This document shows positions 18,273 to 28,072 of a stretch of DNA of 64,000 nucleotides, in pieces (within the stretch, counting starts at the first letter, position 1; each line of letters starts with the position of its first letter). Made by a program: the position numbers and the translations under genes. The DNA comes from JBFHNV01 sp041593595. GTDB taxonomy: Bacteria > Pseudomonadota > Gammaproteobacteria > HK1. The notes beneath the pieces were generated by a model. It ran no database searches, was not told the origin of the DNA, and saw only the letters and a program-made list of their open reading frames with translations. The stretch spans positions 3,024 to 67,023 of the forward strand of contig JBFHNV010000005.1 in NCBI GenBank assembly GCA_041593595.1, in the 5' to 3' direction.

Positions 18273-18374
18273 GGGGAGAGGTCGGGGCCCCTGCGCCCCG
18301 CCGTGAACCCGTCCATGGGGGCTCGAGGGCGGCGTCCCTGCCGCCCACGGGCGCAGGAGCCCCGACCTCTCCCC
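18273..18374. repeat. 102-bp imperfect inverted-repeat element
   Basis: The left arm (18273-18299) begins GGGGAGAGGTCGGGG and its complement recurs at 18349-18374, with one or two mismatches over 26 bases. Between the arms are GTGAACCCGTCCATGGG and an inner hairpin GGGCGGC/GCCGCCC (18327-18346). The CCATGG...GCTCGAGGGCGGCG composition resembles dispersed intergenic palindromes of halophilic gammaproteobacteria (from memory). It would fold into a long rod-like RNA and may end or stabilise the flgL message. Confidence 0.7.
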
Positions 18375-18676
18375 GAACCACTGTGGGCAGCCGGTGACGG
18401 CCAGTCAGATCGCCAGCTTCGCCGCCTTCTCGCGGGCGTGCCTGCTCCATGTCCTGCGCTGAGCCACCGGGCCACCGGCCCGCGTGCCGAATTCCGCGTC
18501 CCCGCTCCGGCCCATCCGACGCACGAAACGCGTAACGCGACCCCGCCCGGTGGCGCCCCGTTCCCTCCTGGGCCTTTTTCCCATGTCGATCGCACCCCCG
18601 CAGCCGTAAACCCGGCTGCGGGCACTCGAATCGATCAGACCCCCGCCGGGATTTTTTCCCGTTCACACCCCGCCCA

Positions 18677-18705
18677 TCAAAGCTCCGGGCGAGGACGTCC
18701 GATAA
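18677..18705 (+). promoter_or_regulatory. Sigma-28 promoter of fliC
   Basis: TCAAAGCTC, about 12 bases, then TCCGATAA: seven of eight -10 bases match the FliA consensus and the -35 keeps AAAG. About 97 bases upstream of the flagellin ATG, leaving a long untranslated leader. Confidence 0.75.
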
Positions 18706-18801
18706 CTGGGGTGTGGAGACAGTGCGCGCGAGGGCCACTCCGGCATTGTCGAAGACCGAATGGTCGTGCCACTCAGTCTTTAACTAACTGGAGTTACGAC
18801 A

Positions 18802-19962
18802 ATGCCTCAGATCATCAACACCAACATCATGTCGCTGAACTCTCAGCGCAACCTGAACCGCAGCCAGAACGCGCTGGCCGAGTCCGTGCAGCGCCTGTCC
18901 TCCGGCCTTCGCATCAACAGCGCGAAGGACGACGCCGCGGGCATGGCCATCGCCGAGCGCATGAGCACCCAGGTGCGCGGCCTGAACCAGGCGACCCGCA
19001 ACGCCAACGACGGCATCTCGCTGGCGCAGACCGCCGAGGGCGCGCTGGCCGAGGTCACCAACAACCTGCAGCGGATCCGCGAGCTGGCGGTGCAGGCCTC
19101 CAACGGCACCAACAGCCAGAGCGACCGCGACGCGCTGAACGCCGAGGTCACCCAGCTCAAGGCCGAGATCCAGCGGGTCGCCGAGCAGACCAGCTTCAAC
19201 GGCACGGCGCTGCTCGACGGCTCGTTCGCCGGCGTGCAGTTCCAGGTCGGCGCCAACGCCGGCGAGACCATCACCATCGCCAACATCGCGAACGTGCAGA
19301 CGGCGAGCCTGGGCGGTTCCTTCACCCGGGTCTCGGGCACCTTCAACGCTTCGACCCTGACGGGCTTCGCAACCGCCATCGCCGACGGCGGTGTCACCCT
19401 CGACACCGGCGCCGGTGCCGTCAACATCGGTCCCATCGCCTCGGCCGCCAATGCCCAGGAGCGTGCCGGCCAGCTGGTGGAGGCCATCAACCGCGTGTCT
19501 TCGCAGTCCGGTGTCGGCGCCTCCTACGACGAGGTCACGGGTGACGTCACCCTGGTGGCCAACGCCGCCATCACCGTCGGCGGCACGACCAACAACGCCA
19601 CCGTGGCCGGTGCCGTCAACGGCGCATTCGGTGCCTCGACGACCACCACCGGCATCACCGCTCTGAACGTGTCCAGCTTCACCAGCGCACAGTTTGCCAT
19701 CGGCCAGATCGACAACGCTCTGACCGCGGTCAACGGCGCCCGCGCGGAGCTGGGTGCCATCCAGAACCGCTTCGAGTCCACCATCGCCAACCTGTCCACC
19801 GCCGCGGAGAACATCACCGCCGCGCGCAGCCGGATCCAGGACGCGGACTTCGCCGCCGAGACGGCGAACCTGACCCGCGCCCAGATCCTGCAGCAGGCCG
19901 GCACGGCCATGGTGGCCCAGGCCAACGCGCTGCCGCAGTCGGTGCTGAGCCTGCTGGGCTAA
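18802..19962 (+). CDS. fliC: Flagellin FliC
   Basis: A 386-residue filament subunit exported through the flagellar channel. The N-terminal D0/D1 helices MPQIINTNIMSLNSQRNLNR, AVQASNGTNSQSDRDALNAE and the C-terminal ANLTRAQILQQAGTAMVAQA and LPQSVLSLLG are textbook flagellin. The central variable part (about 175-280) is moderate in size, suggesting a plain outer domain. The ribosome site is the CTGGAG 10 bases before the ATG. Codons are strongly biased to C-ending forms, as expected for an abundant protein. Only one flagellin is present here. Confidence 0.97.
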   Translation: MPQIINTNIMSLNSQRNLNRSQNALAESVQRLSSGLRINSAKDDAAGMAIAERMSTQVRGLNQATRNANDGISLAQTAEGALAEVTNNLQRIRELAVQASNGTNSQSDRDALNAEVTQLKAEIQRVAEQTSFNGTALLDGSFAGVQFQVGANAGETITIANIANVQTASLGGSFTRVSGTFNASTLTGFATAIADGGVTLDTGAGAVNIGPIASAANAQERAGQLVEAINRVSSQSGVGASYDEVTGDVTLVANAAITVGGTTNNATVAGAVNGAFGASTTTTGITALNVSSFTSAQFAIGQIDNALTAVNGARAELGAIQNRFESTIANLSTAAENITAARSRIQDADFAAETANLTRAQILQQAGTAMVAQANALPQSVLSLLG

Positions 19963-19979
19963 GCACGCGGTAACACCGA

Positions 19980-20009
19980 AGCGGCCGGGACCTCCGGGTC
20001 CCGGCCGCT
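19980..20009 (+). terminator. Strong hairpin after fliC
   Basis: A perfect 13-bp stem, AGCGGCCGGGACC with its complement, and a TCCG loop, 18 bases past the fliC stop. No U-tract follows, so it probably acts as a partial terminator or 3' stabiliser, limiting readthrough into flaG-fliD-fliS while protecting the flagellin message. Confidence 0.7.
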
Positions 20010-20030
20010 GCCCTCGAGAGGGGGATGACC

Positions 20031-20393
20031 ATGAACGCAGTGAACTTCGACATCGCAAGTCTGGCCGCACGCGGCACGCGCACCGGCGCCGACCGTCCGG
20101 CCGCCGCCAAGGCGCCGGCGGACGTCACGCAGGAAAGCGCTCGGCCCGCGGCCGCGGAACTCACCGAGACGGTGGAGGCAGCGGTCGCACGGGTGCAGGG
20201 CCTGGACCACCGCCTGAGCTTCCAGGTTGACGAGTCCAGCGGCCGCACCGTGGTCTACGTGCGCGACGCCGAGACCTCGGAGGTGATCAAGCAGATCCCC
20301 GCCGAGGAGATGCTCGCCATCTCCCGCCACCTGCGCACCGAGATGGCCGAAGCGCAGGCGGCCTCGGGGCTGCTGCTGACGGACGAGGCCTGA
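20031..20393 (+). CDS. flaG: FlaG family protein
   Basis: A 120-residue protein of the FlaG family, found next to flagellin and affecting filament length in polarly flagellated bacteria. The disordered N-terminus is followed by the conserved domain LDHRLSFQVDESSGRTVVYV, EVIKQIPAEEMLAISRHL. The ATG at 20031 has GAGAGGGGG six bases upstream; the in-frame ATG at 20025 abuts that site and is less likely. It lies between fliC and fliD as in Pseudomonas and Vibrio clusters. Confidence 0.88.
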   Translation: MNAVNFDIASLAARGTRTGADRPAAAKAPADVTQESARPAAAELTETVEAAVARVQGLDHRLSFQVDESSGRTVVYVRDAETSEVIKQIPAEEMLAISRHLRTEMAEAQAASGLLLTDEA

Positions 20394-20436
20394 GCGCCCC
20401 GTCCGCCGAACGAACGACGCGAGAGAGGATCGAACG

Positions 20437-21744
20437 ATGCTGACCGCCGCCGGCGTGGGTTCCGGGCTCGACATCGAGTCCATGATCTCCCAGCTCATGG
20501 CGCTGGAGCGCCGGCCGCTCAACCGGCTGGAGAGCCGCCAGCGCGACGTGCAGCTGCACATCAGCGCCAACGGCCAGCTCAAGGGCGCCATCGGGCGCTT
20601 CCAGGCCGCGGCCAGGGCGCTCGGCGACGGCGGCACGCTCACCGGCGTGAAGGCCGCGAGCAGCGACGAGGACGTGCTCACGGTGAGCGCCAGTGCCGCC
20701 GCGGACACCCAGAGCCACGACGTGGTGGTGACCCAGCTCGCCGCGAAGCACCGGCTGGCGTCCAACGCCTACGCGGACGAGAACACCGCCGTGGGCACCG
20801 GCACGCTGGACATCACCGTGAACGGCAACACCCTCAGCCTGACCCTGGACGGCACGAACAACACCCTGGCGCAGATCCGCGACGCCATCAACACGGACGC
20901 GGCGAACCCGGGCGTGACCGCCAGCATCATCAACGTGGACGCGGGCAGCCAGCTCGTGCTCACCGCCAACGAGAGCGGTACCGCCAATGCCATCGCGGTG
21001 ACTCCCGGCGGCGGCCTGGCCGGCTTCAGCACCAGCGAGGTGAACGCCGCCCGCGACGCGCAGCTCACCGTGGACGGCTTCGCGGTGACCAGCGCATCCA
21101 ACAGCGTCACGGGCGTCATCACCGGCGTGACCCTGGAGCTGCGGAGCGCTGGCAGCGCGTCGGTGGACTTCAGCAGCGACTCGAGGGTGCTCGCCGACGC
21201 CGTCGAGGAGTTCGTCAGCGCCTACAACGGGCTGCGCGGCAACATCAAGGCCCTCGCGAACAACGCGTTCAAGGGCGACAGCATCCTGCTCGGGCTCGAG
21301 CGCGCCATCAACCAGCGCCTGAGCACTCCGGTGACCCTGCCGGACGCCAGCACGGGCTACCTGTACGAGATGGGCGTGACCTTCACCGACCAGGGCGACC
21401 TGCAGTTCGACGGCGCTGCGCTGTCCGAGACCGTGGCCGGCGGCGCCAGCCGGGTGCTGGACTTCTTCGGCGCCGCGGGCGGGCTCGCCACCGGTCTCGA
21501 TGCCTACCTGGACGGCTACCTGCAGGCCGACGGCATCCTGGACGGACGCATCGAGAGCCTCGAGAGTCGCAAGCGCACGCTGGATGGCCAGGTCGCGAAC
21601 GTGGAGTACCGCCTGGGCAAGACCGAGGAGCGCCTGCGCGCCCAGTTCACCGCCCTGGACTCGCTGCTCGCGCAGCTCACCGTCACCAGCGACTACCTGG
21701 CACAGCAGCTGCGGCCGCTGCAGTCGGCGAACCCCACCCGGTAA
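20437..21744 (+). CDS. fliD: Flagellar filament cap protein FliD (HAP2)
   Basis: A 435-residue filament cap that folds flagellin at the tip. The N-terminus is AGVGSGLDIESMISQLMALE; the middle has the flagellin-hook IN motif region (LTLDGTNNTLAQIRDAIN); the C-terminal coiled coil ends YLAQQLRPLQS. Gene order fliC-flaG-fliD-fliS is standard. The length is near the family average. Confidence 0.93.
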   Translation: MLTAAGVGSGLDIESMISQLMALERRPLNRLESRQRDVQLHISANGQLKGAIGRFQAAARALGDGGTLTGVKAASSDEDVLTVSASAAADTQSHDVVVTQLAAKHRLASNAYADENTAVGTGTLDITVNGNTLSLTLDGTNNTLAQIRDAINTDAANPGVTASIINVDAGSQLVLTANESGTANAIAVTPGGGLAGFSTSEVNAARDAQLTVDGFAVTSASNSVTGVITGVTLELRSAGSASVDFSSDSRVLADAVEEFVSAYNGLRGNIKALANNAFKGDSILLGLERAINQRLSTPVTLPDASTGYLYEMGVTFTDQGDLQFDGAALSETVAGGASRVLDFFGAAGGLATGLDAYLDGYLQADGILDGRIESLESRKRTLDGQVANVEYRLGKTEERLRAQFTALDSLLAQLTVTSDYLAQQLRPLQSANPTR

Positions 21745-21777
21745 GCGCACGCGCCCCGCTCAGAAGGAGTTGAAGAC

Positions 21778-22194
21778 GTGAACAGCATGATGCCCCGCGG
21801 CGGCCTCGCCGCGTACCGCCGGGTGGACGCCTACGGCAGCGTGGAGAGCGCCGACCCGCACAAGCTGGTGGAGCTGCTCTACGGCGGGCTCGCGGAGGCC
21901 CTCACCGCGGCACGCGGCGCGGTGGAGCGGGGCGAGCTGGCCGTCAAGGCGGCCGCCGTGAGCAAGGCGGCCGGCATCATCGATGCCCTGCGCGGCAGCC
22001 TCGACCTGGAGCGCGGCGGCGAGGTGGCGGCCAACCTGGAGCGGCTCTACGACTACATGGGCCGTCTGCTCACGCGCGCCAACCTCCACGGCGACGTGGC
22101 GGCGCTGCGCGAGATGATGGGCATCACGGAGACCCTTCGCGCCGCCTGGCTCGAGATCCCCGAGGACCGGCGCGACGGGTCCATGGCGGCATGA
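21778..22194 (+). CDS. fliS: Flagellin export chaperone FliS
   Basis: A 138-residue helical chaperone that holds flagellin in a secretable form in the cytoplasm. Starts at GTG 21778 with AGAAGGAG eight bases upstream. The family motif AYRRVDAYGSVESADPHKLV is followed by ELLYGGLAEAL and LYDYMGRLLTRAN. Its stop overlaps the ATG of the HDOD-GGDEF gene (ATGA), so a c-di-GMP enzyme is translationally coupled to a filament chaperone. No fliT follows. Confidence 0.92.
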   Translation: MNSMMPRGGLAAYRRVDAYGSVESADPHKLVELLYGGLAEALTAARGAVERGELAVKAAAVSKAAGIIDALRGSLDLERGGEVAANLERLYDYMGRLLTRANLHGDVAALREMMGITETLRAAWLEIPEDRRDGSMAA

Positions 22195-23756
22195 CCATGG
22201 CCCGCGCGGATGTAGTCGACAACGGCGCGCGGGAGCTGAGCGAGCCCCTGCGCAAGCGCCTGGAGTTCTGCAGCACCCTGCCCACCATGCCGGCGGCGGC
22301 GGCGCGGATCATCGAGCTCGGGCGCGACCCGGGCGCGAGCATGGCCGATGTGTCCGAGGCGGTGAAGGCCGATCCGGCGCTGGCAGCCAAGGTGCTGCGC
22401 ATGGCCAACTCGCCGCTGTACGCCCGGCGCCGCAGGTGCGACTCGTTCCAGCAGGCGGTGGTGCTGCTGGGCCTCAACGCCACCCTCACCCTGGCGCTGA
22501 CCTTCTCCCTGGTCACCTCGCTCAAGGACACCACGGGTCGCGGACTCGACTACAACCGGGTGTGGCGTCGCTCGCTGCTGGCGGCCACCGCGGCGCGGGT
22601 GCTGGGCGAGCACTTCGGCGTGCGCGCCCCCGAAGAGGCGTTCCTGGCCGGCCTGATGCAGGACATCGGAATGCTGGCCCTCGACCGCAGCTACCCGGAA
22701 CTCTACGACGCCCTCGAAGACGGCGAGCAGGATCACGACGTCGTCAAGGCCCTGGAGTACGCGCATCTCGGCTGCGACCACGCGCTGGTGGGCGCCTGGC
22801 TGCTGGAGCACTGGAATCTGCCGGAGCGCCTGCAGAAGGTCATTGCCGCGAGCCACGGCTTTCCCCGCGGCAACGCCGGGGACAAGGACGACCTCGTGCT
22901 GATGACTCGCTCGGTGGCCCTGTCGGGGCCGATGGCGGATCTGTGGATGTCGCTCGAGCCCGGCGAGTCGCTGACCCGGGTGCAGGGCGTGTTCCGCCAT
23001 GTGGAGGGCATGGACGGCGCCACCCTGTCCGCGCTCATCGAGCAGGTGGCCGAGGCCGCGCCGCAGATCGAGGAGCTGTTCGACATGTCCATCACGGACC
23101 CGTCGCGCTCCGAGTGGATCCTGCAGGAGGCCCGCGAGGTGATCGTGATGCGCAACCTGCAGGTGGTGCAGGAATCGGCGCGCCTGCGCGAGGTGGCGGC
23201 GTCGCTGCAGGCCCAGGCCAGGGCGCTGGAGGAGAAGTCGCGGCGCGACAACCTCACCGGCGCCTTCAACCGTGGCCACCTGGACGGCGTGCTCACGCAG
23301 TGGTTCGAGGACGCGAACAAGAAGGGGATCCCCATCTCCCTGGTGTTCGTGGACCTCGACAACTTCAAGCAGGTGAACGATCTGTACGGGCACCAGCTCG
23401 GCGACCAGGTTCTGGTGCAGTCCGCCCGGATCCTCAACGCCATGGCCCGCGGCACCGACCTGGTGGCCCGCTACGGCGGCGAGGAGTTCGTGCTGCTGCT
23501 GCCCGGCTGCGGCGCGAGCGGGGCACGCAACTTCTGCCAGCGCCTGCTGGAAGCCTTCCGCCAGGGCGGCTTCGAGCTGGAGGACGGGCAGGCGCTGGTG
23601 GTGACCGTGTCCATCGGCGTGGCCACCCACGGCGAGACGGTGGACTTCGAGAGCTGCCAGCAGCTCCTGCGCCGCGCCGATCAGGCGCTGTACAACGCCA
23701 AGCAGGCGGGCAAGGACCGCTTCGTTGAATACCGCGTCGAGGCCAGCGCCGCCTGA
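22191..23756 (+). CDS. HDOD-GGDEF diguanylate cyclase
   Basis: A 521-residue cytoplasmic protein. The N-terminal HDOD domain (about 20-220) starts with LPTMPAAAARIIELGRDP and has AVVLLGLNATL and AFLAGLMQDIGMLALDR; it lacks a full HD phosphohydrolase motif. A helical linker (about 310-350) leads to a GGDEF domain (about 350-515) with active-site GGEEF at about 429-433, preceded by an intact inhibitory RxxD (RGTD). It should therefore make cyclic-di-GMP with product inhibition. Coupled to fliS by a four-base overlap; the ATG at 22197 is an alternative start. Confidence 0.9.
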   Translation: MTMARADVVDNGARELSEPLRKRLEFCSTLPTMPAAAARIIELGRDPGASMADVSEAVKADPALAAKVLRMANSPLYARRRRCDSFQQAVVLLGLNATLTLALTFSLVTSLKDTTGRGLDYNRVWRRSLLAATAARVLGEHFGVRAPEEAFLAGLMQDIGMLALDRSYPELYDALEDGEQDHDVVKALEYAHLGCDHALVGAWLLEHWNLPERLQKVIAASHGFPRGNAGDKDDLVLMTRSVALSGPMADLWMSLEPGESLTRVQGVFRHVEGMDGATLSALIEQVAEAAPQIEELFDMSITDPSRSEWILQEAREVIVMRNLQVVQESARLREVAASLQAQARALEEKSRRDNLTGAFNRGHLDGVLTQWFEDANKKGIPISLVFVDLDNFKQVNDLYGHQLGDQVLVQSARILNAMARGTDLVARYGGEEFVLLLPGCGASGARNFCQRLLEAFRQGGFELEDGQALVVTVSIGVATHGETVDFESCQQLLRRADQALYNAKQAGKDRFVEYRVEASAA

Positions 23757-23783
23757 TCGGCCCCGCCACTTCGGGAGAAAGAC

Positions 23784-26066
23784 ATGGATCAGCGGGCGGG
23801 CGCAGCGCAGCGGGCGGGGGGCGACGACCCGCCGGCACCCGCCGCGGTGCTGGTGCTCGAGCCGGATCCGGAGTCGGCGGCGGAGTTCCGCCGGGTGCTG
23901 GGCGGGGAGCCCGAGACCGCGGACACCGAGTGCGGGATTCCCGTGCAGACGTGCCTGGACGCGCCGGCGCGCCGTTTCCGGCTCACCCTGTGCAGCTACG
24001 CGGGGGCCGCGGCGCGGGCCAGCAGCGACGCCGCGGCGCGCGGCGAGGCCTTTGCGGTGGCCTTCCTGGATCATGCCGCCTGCCGCGGCGGCGCCGGGGC
24101 GGCGCTGCTGCGCCAGATCCGCCAGGAGCACCGGGGGCTGCGGGTGGTGTTCACGGGCCGTTCGTCCAGCGACGTGGACGGCGCCCGTGCGCCGGACGGC
24201 GCCACTGCGCTGCTGCGCAAGCCCCTGGATGCGGACGAGCTGCGGGCCCTCGGCGGCGCCCTGGCCCGTGGCCACCGGGTGCAGGCGGAACGCGATCTGG
24301 CGCTGGCGCGGCTGGACGTGGCGTCGCGCATCGGCGGGATCGCCCACTGGGAGTGGAATCCCCACGCGGAGCGCGCGCGCTGGTGCCGGGAGTTCGCGCG
24401 GCTGACGGGCCTGTCCGCGATCCAGCGCACGGGCGCCGCGGACATGGTGTGGGAGCGCATCCACCCGGAGGACCGCCTGCGGGTGCGGGCGCACATGAGC
24501 CGCGCTGCCCACGAGGACGGCGCTCGCGCGCTGGACTACCGCATCCATCACCCGGCCAACGGGGTGCGGCGGCTGCGCCAGGAGTCGGTGGCCTGCCACG
24601 TGCCGGGCAGCGTCTCCAGCTGGACCGTGTCCGCGGTGCAGGACGTCACCGAGCGCAGCGGCGTCGAGGACACCATCCGCAGGCTGGCCTACTACGATCC
24701 GCTCACGGGCCTGCCCAATCGCAGCTTCCTGAGCGAGCACCTGCGCAATGTGCTCACCGCCGCGCGCCGCCATGACCGCACCGCCGCGGTGCTGCACGTG
24801 GACCTGGACAGCTTCAAGCGCGTCAATGACACGCTGGGCCACGGCGCGGGCGATCGCCTGCTGCAGGAGGCGGCGTCGCGGCTGCAGGGCTGCGTGCGCG
24901 ACAATGACTGCGTTGCCCGCGAGCAGGGCGGCGACCTGTGGCCGCCGGCCGGCGCGCCGGGAACGACCGCGCTGGACGCGGCGCCGGGTACGGTCACGCG
25001 CTTCGGTGCGGACGAGTTCATCGTCGTGCTCTCGGAGGTGGACAGCGCGGACGATCCGGTACGGGTCGCGCGGCGCATCGTCGCATCCCTGGGCGAGCCC
25101 GTGGTCCTGGACGGGCGCGACGTCGCCGTGGGCGCGAGCGTGGGGATCGCGGTGTTCCCCGACCACGCGGACAGCGAGGACGCGCTGCTGCGCAACGCGG
25201 CGCTGGCCATGGACGCCGCCAAGCGTCGTGGTCGCAACCAGGTGGAGAGCTTCCACGCCTGCCTGCTGTCACCGGGCGTCGACCGGCTGAACCTGGAGGC
25301 GTCGTTGCGCCATGCGCTGGAGTCCGGCGGTCTGGCCATGCACTACCAGCCAAAGGTGGACGCGGGCGACGGTCGCCTCGCCGGCGCGGAGGCGCTGCTG
25401 CGCTGGCACCACCCGGAGCTCGGCATGATCCCGCCGTGCGATTTCATCCCCATCGCCGAGGAGACCGGGCTGATCCTGCCGCTCGGCGAGTGGGTCGTGC
25501 GCGAGGTGTGCGCGCAGATCGGCGCCTGGCGGGCCCGCGACCTGACCTCGGTGCCGGTGTCCATCAACGTATCCGCGCAGCAGCTGCGGGACCACGCCCT
25601 GGCGCGCAAGATCGGGCGCGAGCTCGAGCGCGCGGGTCTCGAGCCGGCGGCGCTGGAGTTCGAGATCACCGAGAGCGTGCTGATGGACGAGACCGGCGCC
25701 GGCGAGGCCCGGCTGCGCGAGCTGCAGGCGCTCGGCAGCCAGGTGTCGATGGACGATTTCGGCACCGGGTACTCCTCCCTGAGCTACCTCAAGCGGCTGC
25801 CCATCGACGTGGTCAAGATCGACCGCTCCTTCGTGCGCGACATCCTCGACGAGGCGGACGATCAGGCGATCCTGCGGGCCATCATCACCATGGCCCACCA
25901 GCTGCGCCTGCGCATCGTGGCCGAGGGCGTGGAGAGCGAGGCCCAGATGCGGCTGCTGCAGGAGATGGACTGTGACCTCATCCAGGGCTACGTGATCAGC
26001 CCCCCGCTGCCGGCGGACGAGTTCGCCACCCGCTTCCTGAGCACCTGCCAGCGCATGGCGGTGTGA
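23784..26066 (+). CDS. Receiver-like/PAS/GGDEF/EAL protein
   Basis: A 760-residue protein. Residues about 20-165 resemble a receiver domain with an enlarged first half (FLDHAACRGG, VVFTGRS, LRKPLD). A PAS domain follows (about 175-290, ending QDVTERSG). The GGDEF domain (about 300-490) has a degenerate site GADEF (408-412) and about 27 extra residues between RDND (372-375) and that site, where five are normal. The EAL domain (about 505-755) keeps EALLRW, NVSAQQL, EITES, DDFGTGYSSL, KIDRSF and EGVES. Probably a c-di-GMP phosphodiesterase whose GGDEF part is regulatory. Confidence 0.88.
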   Translation: MDQRAGAAQRAGGDDPPAPAAVLVLEPDPESAAEFRRVLGGEPETADTECGIPVQTCLDAPARRFRLTLCSYAGAAARASSDAAARGEAFAVAFLDHAACRGGAGAALLRQIRQEHRGLRVVFTGRSSSDVDGARAPDGATALLRKPLDADELRALGGALARGHRVQAERDLALARLDVASRIGGIAHWEWNPHAERARWCREFARLTGLSAIQRTGAADMVWERIHPEDRLRVRAHMSRAAHEDGARALDYRIHHPANGVRRLRQESVACHVPGSVSSWTVSAVQDVTERSGVEDTIRRLAYYDPLTGLPNRSFLSEHLRNVLTAARRHDRTAAVLHVDLDSFKRVNDTLGHGAGDRLLQEAASRLQGCVRDNDCVAREQGGDLWPPAGAPGTTALDAAPGTVTRFGADEFIVVLSEVDSADDPVRVARRIVASLGEPVVLDGRDVAVGASVGIAVFPDHADSEDALLRNAALAMDAAKRRGRNQVESFHACLLSPGVDRLNLEASLRHALESGGLAMHYQPKVDAGDGRLAGAEALLRWHHPELGMIPPCDFIPIAEETGLILPLGEWVVREVCAQIGAWRARDLTSVPVSINVSAQQLRDHALARKIGRELERAGLEPAALEFEITESVLMDETGAGEARLRELQALGSQVSMDDFGTGYSSLSYLKRLPIDVVKIDRSFVRDILDEADDQAILRAIITMAHQLRLRIVAEGVESEAQMRLLQEMDCDLIQGYVISPPLPADEFATRFLSTCQRMAV

Positions 26067-26261
26067 GCCCGGCGCCGGCCCCACGCCCGCCCCAGGCCCC
26101 TCGCCCGGTCGCCCCGGGTTCCCGGTAGACGCGACGCAACAGTGTCGACCGCGTCACATATCGGCCGCGGTACTCTGCTGCGCCGCATCAGCGGCGTCAG
26201 AATTCCGTCGGCATATCCTTGCGATCCGCCTAACTCGCTGAAAGGTGGCCAGGATCTCCCT

Positions 26262-26276
26262 CGGCACGACTCTTGC
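26262..26276 (+). promoter_or_regulatory. Sigma-54-type promoter before the FleQ-like gene
   Basis: CGGCAC, 5 bases, TTGC: one mismatch from consensus with correct -24/-12 spacing. About 90 bases upstream of the regulator ATG. It suggests the activator gene is itself sigma-54 controlled, either by auto-activation or by a second activator. Confidence 0.7.
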
Positions 26277-26364
26277 TCTCCCAGTTCAGCCGAATACCAA
26301 CGCCACGCGCCCCGTCCGGGAAGGAGCCGGGGCCTGCCTGGCACACCGTCACGAGAGGGACCCC

Positions 26365-27552
<1,188 letters not shown>

Positions 27553-27660
27553 CGGAACACCGCCGCACCGCCGGCCGGGGCGCCGTGCCGGGTGTCAACG
27601 GATTGACCGTCCGGCACCGGCACACATCCAACCCATTGACCTGAATCACTTTTCGTAATC

Positions 27661-27675
27661 CGGCACGGAGATTGC
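27661..27675 (+). promoter_or_regulatory. Sigma-54 promoter of the fliE operon
   Basis: CGGCAC, 5 bases, TTGC, correctly spaced and followed by TTTC. About 55 bases upstream of the fliE ATG, directly serving fliEFGHIJK. Confidence 0.82.
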
Positions 27676-27729
27676 TTTCAATCGCTGCGGGGACCGCGTC
27701 CGCGGTCCGGCAGGAGCAGAGGGCAGGAC

Positions 27730-28041
27730 ATGAGCGACTTCAGGATCGGTGCGCCGCCGGCCTTCGAGCCGGGCTTCGGGCAGGCCGGCGCCGCCGCCCC
27801 GGCCAAGGATGCGCCGGGGTCGGACTTCGGCGAGCTGGTCAGGCAATCCATCGACGGCGTGAACGACGCGCAGCGAAGCGCCGCCGGCCTCGCCGAGCGC
27901 TTCGAGCTGGGCGACCCGAACGTGGACCTGGTGCGGGTGATGGTGGAGATGCAGAAGGCGAGGGTGTCCTTCGAGGCGGTCTCGCAGGTGCGCAACAAGC
28001 TGGTGGAAGCGTACCGCGAGATCATGAACATGCAGGTCTGA
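27730..28041 (+). CDS. fliE: Flagellar hook-basal body protein FliE
   Basis: A 103-residue adapter linking the MS ring to the rod. The conserved C-terminal half is DFGELVRQSIDGVNDAQRSA, then LVRVMVEMQKARVSFEAVSQ and VRNKLVEAYREIMNMQV. The ribosome site AGGAGCAGAGGGCAGG is very purine-rich. First gene of the fliEFGHIJK unit. Confidence 0.94.
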   Translation: MSDFRIGAPPAFEPGFGQAGAAAPAKDAPGSDFGELVRQSIDGVNDAQRSAAGLAERFELGDPNVDLVRVMVEMQKARVSFEAVSQVRNKLVEAYREIMNMQV

Positions 28042-28072
28042 CGCACATCGCTCGCGAGCGCACAAGGACACC

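Larger units (their letters stand above)
18237..18801. other. Noncoding interval between flgL and fliC
   Basis: A 565-base gap without a convincing gene; the open frames crossing it lack ribosome sites or family similarity. It holds a 102-base inverted-repeat element (18273-18374), a short CAGCCG/CGGCTG hairpin near 18600-18617, a run of six T at 18652-18657 without a good stem, and the fliC sigma-28 promoter (18677-18705) with a leader of about 90 bases. Confidence 0.6.

Noticed and set aside
18645..18660. Run of six T before fliC as an intrinsic terminator
   Set aside because: No adequate stem lies immediately upstream on either strand.
22053..25256. Very long minus-strand open frame (over 1,000 codons) opposite the HDOD-GGDEF and GGDEF-EAL genes
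   Set aside because: It has no recognisable domain, is built of His/Arg/Gln/Ala-rich runs typical of antisense reading of GC-rich genes, and lies fully opposite two well-supported genes.
26158..26165. GCCGATAT on the minus strand downstream of the GGDEF-EAL gene as a sigma-28 promoter
   Set aside because: No -35 element and no gene in that orientation.
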